From Mesorhizobium sp. YM1C-6-2 (lineage in GTDB: Bacteria; Pseudomonadota; Alphaproteobacteria; Rhizobiales; Rhizobiaceae), in assembly GCF_003666685.1 (NCBI RefSeq), contig NZ_RCIZ01000011.1, positions 103,318 to 167,317 of the forward strand: a stretch of DNA of 64,000 bases. The letters run 5' to 3'. Every line of letters starts with the position of its first letter. The stretch's first letter is position 1. This document shows positions 42,512 to 50,310 of this stretch, in pieces. The notes under the pieces are model-generated. The model was not told where the DNA came from and made no database searches. It saw only the letters and a program-made list of their open reading frames with translations. Position numbers and translations under genes: made by a program.

Positions 42512-42787
42512 GTGCGACCGGACACTTCCCATTGGCGAGACAGTCGTCGCTATGAATTCTTCGACACGCTCTCGGTCGAAGGGCTTGCATGGGAATGTTT
42601 GCGGCGGTTTGAACGCTACCAGGAGCATTATGGCGAGCTCGTCGCCATGAAGGCCGAGGATCATCCCTATTCAACCGACGCCCAGCGTCACTGGGGGTTG
42701 CGATTTCCCGGCTCGTCCGAGTCTTTCCGCGCTTCGTCAGGACGTCCTATGGTCGCCGCTCGCCAATCCGGCGGTCTTGCTCGCTGA
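42512..42787 (+). CDS. DUF6499 N-terminal part of an FseA-like activator
   Basis: This frame starts GTG at 42512 with AGGAGGG upstream. It encodes the DUF6499 domain: MRPDTSHWRDSRRYEFFDTL, then GLAWECLRRFERYQEHYGEL. After WGLRFP, near residue 66, the natural continuation is in the +1 frame. The original frame runs on for 26 meaningless codons to TGA at 42785. FseA of Mesorhizobium ICEs is made from two overlapping frames by a programmed +1 shift and activates the excisionase gene rdfS, so this layout suggests the same control. Confidence 0.75.
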   Translation: MRPDTSHWRDSRRYEFFDTLSVEGLAWECLRRFERYQEHYGELVAMKAEDHPYSTDAQRHWGLRFPGSSESFRASSGRPMVAARQSGGLAR

Positions 42788-43271
42788 CGACACTCCGGAA
42801 TTTCTGCCGCCGTCACCGTCACTGGCCGCGCCTGCCGGCGTTCGCCCGAGTCCGGAAGGTCTCCATGCCATCCATCGCGGCGGCATCGTCGCCCAGATCC
42901 TCCTGCTGTCGGGCCAAAAGACCGATAAAGCCTCGGCTGTCATCCTGCCGCTCGACGACGATCTGCCCGACCGGGTCGAGGCGGTGCTGCGGCTCTGGCA
43001 AGCGCTGAACGCGCGCGCCGTTACGCGCGACGGACGCATCACGCCGTACCAGCATCGACGTATCCGACTGATGATGCGAGCCGCCGACGGCCGGGCCAAT
43101 GGCGCGACCTATCGCGAGATCGCCATCGCTCTGTTCGGTCCCGAGCGGGTCGCGGCCGAGCCCTGGAAGACCTCATCCTTGCGCGATGCCGTGATCGGGC
43201 TGGTCGAAAGTGCCGCGCCGCTCATCAATGGCGGCTATCGCAAATTGCTAAGGCATCGTCGCCGATCCTGA
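42708..43271 (+). CDS. DUF2285 C-terminal part of an FseA-like activator, +1 frame
   Basis: This frame continues the protein above as PARPSLSALRQDVLWSPLAN and holds a full DUF2285 domain: HRGGIVAQILLLSGQKTDKA, LPDRVEAVLRLWQALNARAV, TPYQHRRIRLMMRAADGRAN. The shift would occur at TTT CCC G (42704-42710): after Phe TTT, skipping one C gives Pro CCG. No good start codon lies near the join; the first TTG in frame is at 42777, inside the domain. Either programmed shifting or a mutation explains the split. Confidence 0.72.
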   Translation, partial: PARPSLSALRQDVLWSPLANPAVLLADDTPEFLPPSPSLAAPAGVRPSPEGLHAIHRGGIVAQILLLSGQKTDKASAVILPLDDDLPDRVEAVLRLWQALNARAVTRDGRITPYQHRRIRLMMRAADGRANGATYREIAIALFGPERVAAEPWKTSSLRDAVIGLVESAAPLINGGYRKLLRHRRRS

Positions 43272-43368
43272 GCGCGCTTCGACGCCGGGGGTGGGGATTG
43301 TTCGCCAGTTATCTTCCCCATCCACCCCGCCTGCATTCCTTCGCCACCGTGATCGCGATCCGCCGTTG

Positions 43369-43399
43369 CTCCGCAGCGGCGCCCGGCAACGCCACGGAG
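43369..43399 (+). promoter_or_regulatory. Hairpin leader with buried ribosome binding site
   Basis: CTCCG (43369-43373) pairs with CGGAG (43395-43399), which is the Shine-Dalgarno for the ATG at 43408. Inner pair GGCG (43378-43381) with CGCC (43390-43393). Confidence 0.5.
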
Positions 43400-43407
43400 G
43401 CCCGACA

Positions 43408-43689
43408 ATGCGACCCAATCTCGCCGCTCTGCCGCCACGCTACCTGCGCACCAAGGAAGCGGCGGTGTTTCTCAGCCTTTCGGCGCGCACGCTGGAAAAG
43501 CACCGCACCTATGGAACCGGCCCGGCCTATCGCAAGCTCGGCGGGCGCGTCGTCTATTCGGTAGCTGATCTCGAAGCCTGGGCTTCGCGCGGCGCGGTTA
43601 CTTCGACCTCCGATCCGCGCGGACAGGTTCTGCCAGCAAAACGGCACACGCCAACGGCCTATGGGCCGTCCGGCGGCATCAATCGCTGA
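43408..43689 (+). CDS. Excisionase-like HTH DNA-binding protein
   Basis: This 93-residue protein has a MerR/excisionase-type winged helix: RYLRTKEAAVFLSLSARTLE, KHRTYGTGPAYRKLGGRVVY, then SVADLEAWASRGAVTSTSD. Such genes sit just before the replication initiator in many alphaproteobacterial ICEs and plasmids, as here. It may regulate the rep gene or act in recombination. It is 20 bases upstream of the rep fusion gene. Confidence 0.82.
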   Translation: MRPNLAALPPRYLRTKEAAVFLSLSARTLEKHRTYGTGPAYRKLGGRVVYSVADLEAWASRGAVTSTSDPRGQVLPAKRHTPTAYGPSGGINR

Positions 43690-43709
43690 CCGTCGCACGA
43701 GGATTACCC

Positions 43710-45809
43710 ATGGCGATCCGGCGACGTTCTCCGTCCGAGCGCGGGCAGCTCGACCTGTTCAGAGCGCTTCCCGGTGACTTCGCACCGCGGGACGCGCAGG
43801 ACCTCATGGCGTATCCATTCTTCTCGCTCGCCAAATCACATCGCATCACCCCGATCGACTTCACCGCCGGAAAAATTGCGATCCGCGTCGAGGCGGTTGC
43901 CGACCACGGCATGGCAACGATCTGGGACGCAGATATCCTGATCTGGGCTGCCAGCCAGATCGTCGAAGCGCGCGATACAGGCCTGCGCACCTCGCGGCTC
44001 ATGGCGGCGACGCCCTATGAGATTCTCACCTTCATTGGCCGCGGCACCAGCCTGCGCGATTACCAGCGTCTCAAGGCAGCGCTCGACCGGCTGCAATCCA
44101 CCACCATCTCGACCACGATCCGCCAGCCCGCAGACGGACGGCGACACCGCTTCTCCTGGATCAATGAATGGCAGGAACGAACCGACGGCACAGGCCGCCC
44201 CGATGGTATCGAACTGATCGTGCCGGACTGGTTTTATCGCGCTGTCCTGGATGATGCGCTGATCCTGACCATCGATCGGGATCTCGCCATCCAGACCAAG
44301 GGCTGGGAGATGGAAAAGGCCGAGGTCGACACGCTGCTCGACCTGGCCCGTGCCACGGAGGCACAGGGGACGGACGCCAAGGCTGAGGCGCTCCTGGAGC
44401 TGATCTACAAGCTTCAGCAGGAAGAGAGCGATCCTGAGCTGAAGGTGCTGGTCTTCACCGAGTTCGTGCCTACGCAGGCCATGCTTGCGGATTTCCTCGA
44501 AAGCCGCGGCTTTTCGGTCGTCACGCTGAACGGGAGCATGGATCTTGAAGCGCGAACACGTGCGCAGCAGTCGTTCTCCCGCGATATCCGCATTTTGATC
44601 TCAACGGACGCTGGTGGTGAGGGTCTGAACCTCCAATTCTGCCACGTCATCGTGAACTTCGACATGCCGTGGAACCCAATGCGGGTTGAACAGCGCATCG
44701 GCCGCGTCGACCGTATCGGACAGCCGCACGTTGTGCGCGCGATCAACTTTGTCCTGGAGGACACGGTCGAGCATCGCGTGCGCGAGGTTTTGGAGACGAA
44801 GCTCGCGATCATTGCCGAAGAGTTCGGCGTGGACAAGGCTGCCGACGTCATGGACTCGGTCGAAGCAGAGCCGCTGTTCGATGAACTCTTCGTCCAGGGG
44901 CTCCAGAACCCAGACGCCATCGAAAGCGAGTGCGACGCGGTTGTATCGCAGCTTCGATCGACCATCGCTGAAAGCAAGAAGAGCAGCGAACTCCTGTCCG
45001 ATGAGCACCAGCTTGATGCGGATGATGCGCGCAAATGGAGGGACCACCCGGCACAGTTCTGGCTAGAGCGGGCGATCACGACCGGACTACCCGCGCGCGG
45101 CGGGAACGCCGTCAAGGAAGCCGATGTTTGGCGGGTGCGTTGGGTGGACGGCAGCGTGTCGGCCAAGGTTTGCTTCGACGCGAGGACAGCCGAGGAGCGG
45201 CCCGACGTCGAATGGGTGACGCTTGAAGATCCCCGCGCTCGGGCAGTGATCAGCGATTTGCCGCGCTGCGTTTCGGGTCAACCGCTTCCTACAGTCCGAA
45301 TTGCCGGTCTTCCAGAGAGCGTTCGGGGCGTATGGTCGCTGTGGGAGATCAGCCTGTCCGCCGATGACTTCAGTCGTCGCCGTTTCCTGTCCGTCTTCGT
45401 GAACGACGAAGGGCGAACCTTCCTGCCGACAGCGAAGCGGATCTGGGATCTCCTTCTGACGGAACGGGTCGAGAGCGTCGGAGCCGTTGCCGCCGCAGAT
45501 GCAAATGGCTGCTTTGATCGCTCGAAGAATGCCGCGCTCGCCCAAGGTGAGCGTATCTTTGCGGAGCTGGTGGCGGAACACGGGGCCCGAATTAAGGAAG
45601 AACGCGAACGTGCCAAATACGCATACGACGTGCGGCACCAGGCCATTGGCCGGGTCGGGCTCCAGACAGTCCGGGGCTACCGCCGCAAGCGTCTGCGGGC
45701 CGATCATGATACCCGCATGGCGCAGCTTGATGCCGCCGAGGCCTACACGCCCGATCTGAATGCCGTTCTCCTGTTGCGTGTCGGCGGACCAGGACCGGAT
45801 ACATCATGA
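43710..45809 (+). CDS. Chimera: replication initiator A N-terminus fused to BREX-3-like helicase C-terminus
   Basis: Residues 1 to about 190 are a replication initiator protein A (MAYPFFSLAKSHRITPIDF, TPYEILTFIGRGTSLRDYQR, PDWFYRAVLDDALILTIDR). The frame then continues without a stop into the C-terminal half of an SF2/SNF2 helicase: ELKVLVFTEFVPTQAMLADF, ILISTDAGGEGLNLQFCHVI, MRVEQRIGRVDRIGQPHVVR. The helicase lacks Walker A and DEAH, so it cannot be an active ATPase. The join is near 44,280. The following pglZ overlaps as ATGA, as in BREX type 3 operons. A deletion between the two genes is the simplest explanation. Confidence 0.82.
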   Translation: MAIRRRSPSERGQLDLFRALPGDFAPRDAQDLMAYPFFSLAKSHRITPIDFTAGKIAIRVEAVADHGMATIWDADILIWAASQIVEARDTGLRTSRLMAATPYEILTFIGRGTSLRDYQRLKAALDRLQSTTISTTIRQPADGRRHRFSWINEWQERTDGTGRPDGIELIVPDWFYRAVLDDALILTIDRDLAIQTKGWEMEKAEVDTLLDLARATEAQGTDAKAEALLELIYKLQQEESDPELKVLVFTEFVPTQAMLADFLESRGFSVVTLNGSMDLEARTRAQQSFSRDIRILISTDAGGEGLNLQFCHVIVNFDMPWNPMRVEQRIGRVDRIGQPHVVRAINFVLEDTVEHRVREVLETKLAIIAEEFGVDKAADVMDSVEAEPLFDELFVQGLQNPDAIESECDAVVSQLRSTIAESKKSSELLSDEHQLDADDARKWRDHPAQFWLERAITTGLPARGGNAVKEADVWRVRWVDGSVSAKVCFDARTAEERPDVEWVTLEDPRARAVISDLPRCVSGQPLPTVRIAGLPESVRGVWSLWEISLSADDFSRRRFLSVFVNDEGRTFLPTAKRIWDLLLTERVESVGAVAAADANGCFDRSKNAALAQGERIFAELVAEHGARIKEERERAKYAYDVRHQAIGRVGLQTVRGYRRKRLRADHDTRMAQLDAAEAYTPDLNAVLLLRVGGPGPDTS

Positions 45810-47800
45810 GCGCCTGGACCGATCGCATCCTGCAGGAGTTTCCTGCTGATCTTTCCCGCTTCTGGATTGCCTGCGATCCTGACGATCTTCTGCTCGATGA
45901 GCGCATTCTCCACGAACTTCGGGATCGGGGCTTCGAGGTTCTGCCATTCGAAGATTCCATCGCTTTCAGAACGGAGTATGAGGAGCGTTATCGGGCCGCT
46001 TGGGACCGGGGCGAAGAAGGACCGGCACACGCGCTTATTCTGCAATTGCGTGGAACCGATCTGAACGCTCTTCCCTGGGACTACGTCCGGATGGGCCGCA
46101 AGGTCAGCCTGAGCCTGGCCGACCTGTTTCCGAGGTTGAGCTATAGCGTAATCCGGCAAGTAGACTCCGAGCACCATGAAACCCTGTTTCTGGCACACAA
46201 CAGACACGCCACGCAGCCGCTGGGAGAAGGAGCGACCAAGGACTTCATCCTGACCCATATCTTCCGCATCAGCCCTTACCTGCTCAGCAGGCCCGAGGAC
46301 TTCTGGCGAGAGGTTTTGCGGCTCCATTACCGCGGCGCTGGGCTGCCGGAACTGCTCGCTAGGCATGTTGAGGGGATCTTGAAGGACTCCCGCCTTGGCG
46401 ACCTGCCTATCGCGGAGCTGCTCTCGTCCAAGAGCTATATGGTGCGCGCGGTGCAGGATGCCTGGGGCCGCTTCTTGTTGCAGTATGGGATCCGCAGCGA
46501 TCGGCGCTCGAACGACGAGACTGTTGAGGCATTGCCGGACCTCTCAGTACCGTTTGAACATCCCGACGTCAGGGTCATCATCGACACCATGTTCCTCGAA
46601 GGGGCCCTTCAGCCCGTCGGTGCACCGAGTTCAACGGCTGATTTGCCAGACTGGGTCAAAGTTGGTCTGGTTGATGACCCCCACGCACTCGGCAACCTTG
46701 TCTCCGCAGGTGCGCAGAAGATCGCCGCCGACCTGCCCACGGTTGAGGCAACGCATCGCGATTGGGTAGAAATGGCGCGTCGGCTCGGAGAGGTGATCTC
46801 GCGCTTCAACGGACTGAACGCGGGAGTGGCCGAACCCATAGAGCAGCAAGTCCGCGCTTTGCAGCGCGACGCGGATGAGCGGTTGAAGGATTGGCTTTTC
46901 GAGCATTTCGCCGACTTGCCATCGCTTCCTGCGGCAAAGGGCCCGGTGATGGTTCATCACGTGCCGCGATATCTGGCCTTACGTCGGAATGCCGGCGAAG
47001 AACGGGTGGCTCTCTTGGTGTTCGACGGTCTGGCCATGGATCAGTGGATTCAGATCCGGGAGCATCTGGCCGCACGCGTGCCCGGTTTCTCAGCGGAGGA
47101 AGGCGGGTGTTTCGCGTGGCTGCCAACGCTGACCTCTGTGTCACGGCAGGCGTTATTTTCGGGTCTCAAGCCCAGAGAGTTCGCGAACTCGATCGAAACG
47201 ACGGCGCGGGAACCGTCTTTGTGGGATCGCTTCTGGCAGGAGAACGGCCTTCGCAAGTCAGAGATCATTTATCAGAAAGGTCTGAAGCGAAACGAGCAAC
47301 TGGCTGAATTGGAGGAAGCTATCTCCCGGCCGGCAACGAAGGTTGCCGGAATCGTCGTCGATATGATCGATGAGATTGTCCACGGCGCGATGTTGGGGAA
47401 GCGCGGTATCGCCGGACAGATCGGTGCGTGGTGCGATACGGGTTTCGTCGAAAAGCTATTCCTGCTCCTCGCCGAACAGGGATATGTGATTTACCTCACC
47501 GCCGACCATGGCAATGTCGATGCTGAAGGCATTGGTCGTCTTAGTCAGGGCGTGGTTTCCGAACTCAAGGGCGAAAGGGTTCGAGCCTATCGCAGTGAAA
47601 CTTTGGCATCGTCGGCTCCAGCCGACATCGATGCCTTCCGGTTCGATAGTCCCGGCCTACCGCCGGACTTCTTGCCGCTATACGCGGGTACGCGCGGCGC
47701 CTTCGTTCCGAAAGGTGACCACATTGTCGCGCATGGGGGGATATCAGTCGAGGAGCTCATTGTTCCGTTTATAAGAATAAACATGCCGAAAGCGATTTGA
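45806..47800 (+). CDS. pglZ: PglZ-family phosphatase-like protein, BREX type 3
   Basis: This 664-residue protein belongs to the PglZ branch of the alkaline phosphatase superfamily. The start WTDRILQEFPADLSRFWIAC with EDSIAFRTEYEERYR is typical of BREX type 3 PglZ. The metal-binding motifs are LLVFDGLAMDQW near residue 402 and TADHGNVDAEG near 565. In BREX systems PglZ is needed to block phage replication. Here the methyltransferase PglX, BrxC and the first half of the helicase are missing, so it is part of a remnant. It overlaps the next gene at TGATG. Confidence 0.85.
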   Translation: MSAWTDRILQEFPADLSRFWIACDPDDLLLDERILHELRDRGFEVLPFEDSIAFRTEYEERYRAAWDRGEEGPAHALILQLRGTDLNALPWDYVRMGRKVSLSLADLFPRLSYSVIRQVDSEHHETLFLAHNRHATQPLGEGATKDFILTHIFRISPYLLSRPEDFWREVLRLHYRGAGLPELLARHVEGILKDSRLGDLPIAELLSSKSYMVRAVQDAWGRFLLQYGIRSDRRSNDETVEALPDLSVPFEHPDVRVIIDTMFLEGALQPVGAPSSTADLPDWVKVGLVDDPHALGNLVSAGAQKIAADLPTVEATHRDWVEMARRLGEVISRFNGLNAGVAEPIEQQVRALQRDADERLKDWLFEHFADLPSLPAAKGPVMVHHVPRYLALRRNAGEERVALLVFDGLAMDQWIQIREHLAARVPGFSAEEGGCFAWLPTLTSVSRQALFSGLKPREFANSIETTAREPSLWDRFWQENGLRKSEIIYQKGLKRNEQLAELEEAISRPATKVAGIVVDMIDEIVHGAMLGKRGIAGQIGAWCDTGFVEKLFLLLAEQGYVIYLTADHGNVDAEGIGRLSQGVVSELKGERVRAYRSETLASSAPADIDAFRFDSPGLPPDFLPLYAGTRGAFVPKGDHIVAHGGISVEELIVPFIRINMPKAI

Positions 47801-48534
47801 TGAGTTCGCCGTCCCCGCAAATTGGATTTGATCGTTTCATACAGTTGGATTGGGCCGCTACTGCCCTCCGCATCAGAGCAGGTATAGCCACGCTTGATGA
47901 CCTTGAGGCGATGCTCGATGCCTCGCACGCCGGCATAGCGGCCAAGAAGAAGACCAGGACTGTGCTTAACCGCCTGTGGTTGGACCCTCGGCCCGACCTG
48001 ATCGGTTTCGCCGATCGCGGTGTAAAATTCTATCGGGATGCTCCGGATATTTCCGTTCCGGTGCTCACCTGGGGCATGGCCCTGGCTACCTATCCGTTCT
48101 TTGGAAAAGTGGCGGAGATTGTTGGCCGTCTGGCCGCGCTCCAGGGGGATTGTACCTCCGCCGAAGTCCATCGGCGCATGGCGGAGATTTATGGCGAGCG
48201 AGAAGGCACCCGTCGCATGACAAATATGGTCCTGCAATCTCAGGCGGACTGGGGGGCAATCGTGCGGACCGACAAAGGCAAGCGGATCGTGCTTGGAAAG
48301 CCCACTGATTTGGGCAGATTGCCGGTGGCGGCCTGGATCGCTGAAGCTTGTTTGCGGTATTCCGATCGCGCGTTGCCGGTCGCGACTCTTGCTTCCCACC
48401 GTGCGCTCTATCCGTTCAGCCTCGGCGATTCGATTACCTATCTCCTTTCGCAATCGCCGACAGTCGAGTTGCGGATCGATAGCGCGAGCAATCAGATTGT
48501 ATCGCTCGTCGACGCTCAAGGAACAACAGGATAG
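47800..48534 (+). CDS. Unrecognised protein at the end of the BREX remnant, possibly BrxA-like
   Basis: This 244-residue protein has no motif I can name. It is mainly helical, with TRTVLNRLWLDPRPDLIGFA, then LTWGMALATYPFFGKVAEIV and a helical run RRMAEIYGEREGTRRMTNMV. The layout of a TR...RLW segment followed by two helical bundles loosely recalls BrxA (DUF1819), and its position after pglZ would fit. That is inference. It is coupled to pglZ by overlapping stop and start codons and overlaps the 3' end of the convergent HEPN gene. Confidence 0.7.
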   Translation: MSSPSPQIGFDRFIQLDWAATALRIRAGIATLDDLEAMLDASHAGIAAKKKTRTVLNRLWLDPRPDLIGFADRGVKFYRDAPDISVPVLTWGMALATYPFFGKVAEIVGRLAALQGDCTSAEVHRRMAEIYGEREGTRRMTNMVLQSQADWGAIVRTDKGKRIVLGKPTDLGRLPVAAWIAEACLRYSDRALPVATLASHRALYPFSLGDSITYLLSQSPTVELRIDSASNQIVSLVDAQGTTG

Positions 48535-49187
48535 AAGGGCTTGCCCCAGTCCTTCTCGGGATTGTCCATCATCAGATCGGTGAAGACGGGCATCAGGAAG
48601 CCGAGGATCGCGGCACCATCGCGGACCTGGGTGCGGTTGATGCCGCTGTTCCAGGTCGAGCCGCCATGAACGAGCTGGTTGCGCAACACATATAGCCGGT
48701 CGAAGACGAAGCTGAGCACGCGCTTGGTATCACCGCTCTGGATGGCCTGCGCGAAGGCGCGGGAGGAGACTTTGAAACGCTCTTCCCAATCCTCGAAGCC
48801 GGCAATCCCGTTATGGTGCTGCCAGAACGGATTGAAGACGTAGCGGTTCTCCATCAGCAGCCGCACCGGCCCCGAAAAGCGCTGCCAGATTGCCCCATAG
48901 ATACGACGCTGCTCGTCGAGGTCGATCAACTTTCCGAAGAAGTCTGCAAAGGCGGCGCGTTCGCCCGGCTGGATGGTCTGGAATTCGCCCTCGTCGGCAT
49001 AAGCGGCGTTGAACGCGATCCATAGGAAGATGAATTTCGCGTCGTCGTCGGTTCCGCAGACCTCGGCGCGGCCGATCCAGCTGATGGCGCGATGGACGCG
49101 CAGGCCCATCGTTTGCGGAAAGCCTTCGCGGATCGCGCGCTGCTTGGTTTTCAGTTCTGCATGGGTGAGGTCCGTCTTTGTGGTCAT
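48516..49187 (-). CDS. HEPN-like RNase-domain protein
   Basis: This 223-residue protein contains RLYVLRNQLVHGGSTW, which fits the R-x4-6-H motif of HEPN nucleases. HEPN proteins cleave RNA and are common in defence and toxin modules. The N-terminal half (FIFLWIAFNAAYADEGEF) is helical. No partner nucleotidyltransferase is adjacent. It follows the WYL regulator gene by 20 bases on the same strand, so both are probably one transcript. Its 3' end overlaps the BREX remnant gene by 19 bases. Confidence 0.75.
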   Translation of the reverse strand: MTTKTDLTHAELKTKQRAIREGFPQTMGLRVHRAISWIGRAEVCGTDDDAKFIFLWIAFNAAYADEGEFQTIQPGERAAFADFFGKLIDLDEQRRIYGAIWQRFSGPVRLLMENRYVFNPFWQHHNGIAGFEDWEERFKVSSRAFAQAIQSGDTKRVLSFVFDRLYVLRNQLVHGGSTWNSGINRTQVRDGAAILGFLMPVFTDLMMDNPEKDWGKPFYPVVP

Positions 49188-49207
49188 TCCGCTTCGTTCC
49201 TGTTGCC

Positions 49208-50191
49208 TTATGGCAGGGCGCCAAAATCGCTCCTGCGGTAATTTTCGACCAGCGCGCGCAGCCCCTCGGGCGCGATAACCTCAACCGCATCGCCCCATTG
49301 ATAGAGATGCCATGCCATCTCAAGCCAGCCCGCCGCATGAAAGCGCACGACGAGTCCGCCATCCTCTTGCACCTCAACGGTTTGCTTTGGGTGAAAGCAG
49401 AATTCGGCCGCCCTTGCCGCAGCGTGCGGCGCAAACCGCCAGATGACCTCGTCATATTGCGCCGGGTCCTGGTAGACGCCGAAGGATTGCGCCGCATAGT
49501 CCTCCAGCGAAAAGCCGGGCATCAGGCTGAAGCTCTCATCCAGCGTCTGGACGCTCAGGATCTGGTCCATCCGGAAGTTAAGCATATCCTCGCCGCGCGC
49601 CGGCTGGCGCGCCACCAGATAGCTGCGATGCCCCAGCAGGAGCCCGTGCGGCTCGATGATCCGTTCAGGCGCATCCTCGTCCCGGTAGCGCAGCCGCAGA
49701 CGAAACGGGCCGCGCAGGCCCTCGATCACGGCATCGAGCACCGCCGGCGCCAGATTGACGCGCGGGCCGGGGCGCGTCACCGAGCCCATTGCCAGCAGGA
49801 CCGCCTCGACGTCGGCTTCGGTGCGCAGCGCATCCTTCGGTGTCAGGCGCGCCAGCAATCCGTCGCGCAGGTCTTCAAGGGCCGCCGCGTGGCGTAGCCG
49901 GCCATCGCCGCGCGCCGTTCGGCCGGCGATCTCCAGCGCTTCGACCGCCGTTTCCTGGCGGGTCTGAAGCCGGTCGAGCATGGGGTCGGCAACACGCCAG
50001 CGCCGCCGACGGTCGTCGCCATCCACCGCTTCGACATTGGTGAACACGGTCTCCAGCGCATCGGTCATGCGCTGCGCCGTGCGATGCGAAATGCTGAATT
50101 CCTCGCAGATCTCATCAAGACCGATCCCCGTCCGCCGCGTGGCAGCCAGACGCGCCAGCCTGATCAGGTCCTGAGCCTTGGCGAACGACAT
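49208..50191 (-). CDS. WYL-domain transcriptional regulator
   Basis: This 327-residue protein begins with an HTH (MSFAKAQDLIRLARLAATRR, then ICEEFSISHRTAQRMTDAL). It carries a WYL ligand-binding domain with HGLLLGHRSYLVARQ and a C-terminal WCX-like region. Such regulators control phage defence loci in many bacteria. The start at 50191 is chosen since six residues upstream of it do not fit the family. It is divergent from the nuclease/helicase gene, with 119 bases between, so it probably represses that operon and its own. Confidence 0.87.
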   Translation of the reverse strand: MSFAKAQDLIRLARLAATRRTGIGLDEICEEFSISHRTAQRMTDALETVFTNVEAVDGDDRRRRWRVADPMLDRLQTRQETAVEALEIAGRTARGDGRLRHAAALEDLRDGLLARLTPKDALRTEADVEAVLLAMGSVTRPGPRVNLAPAVLDAVIEGLRGPFRLRLRYRDEDAPERIIEPHGLLLGHRSYLVARQPARGEDMLNFRMDQILSVQTLDESFSLMPGFSLEDYAAQSFGVYQDPAQYDEVIWRFAPHAAARAAEFCFHPKQTVEVQEDGGLVVRFHAAGWLEMAWHLYQWGDAVEVIAPEGLRALVENYRRSDFGALP

Positions 50192-50215
50192 GATCCAAAT
50201 CCTGGTCACAGACTA

Positions 50216-50230
50216 TGTCAGATATTGACA
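50216..50230. promoter_or_regulatory. Candidate WYL-regulator operator
   Basis: TGTCA (50216-50220) and TGACA (50226-50230) form an inverted repeat around GATAT in the divergent promoter region, 25 bases upstream of the regulator start and 81 bases upstream of the helicase start. Confidence 0.4.
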
Positions 50231-50310
50231 CCCACGCACGCTATGGCTGAACGTGCAATCTGTCGAGATGCAAGTCTTGTTGCGGATTTGCGTTCGACGA
50301 GGGGGCAACA

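Noticed and set aside
42777..43271. Independent DUF2285 gene starting at TTG 42777
   Set aside because: The family sequence continues upstream of this codon in the same frame (PSLSALRQDVLWSPLANPAV), so an independent start there would cut the domain region.
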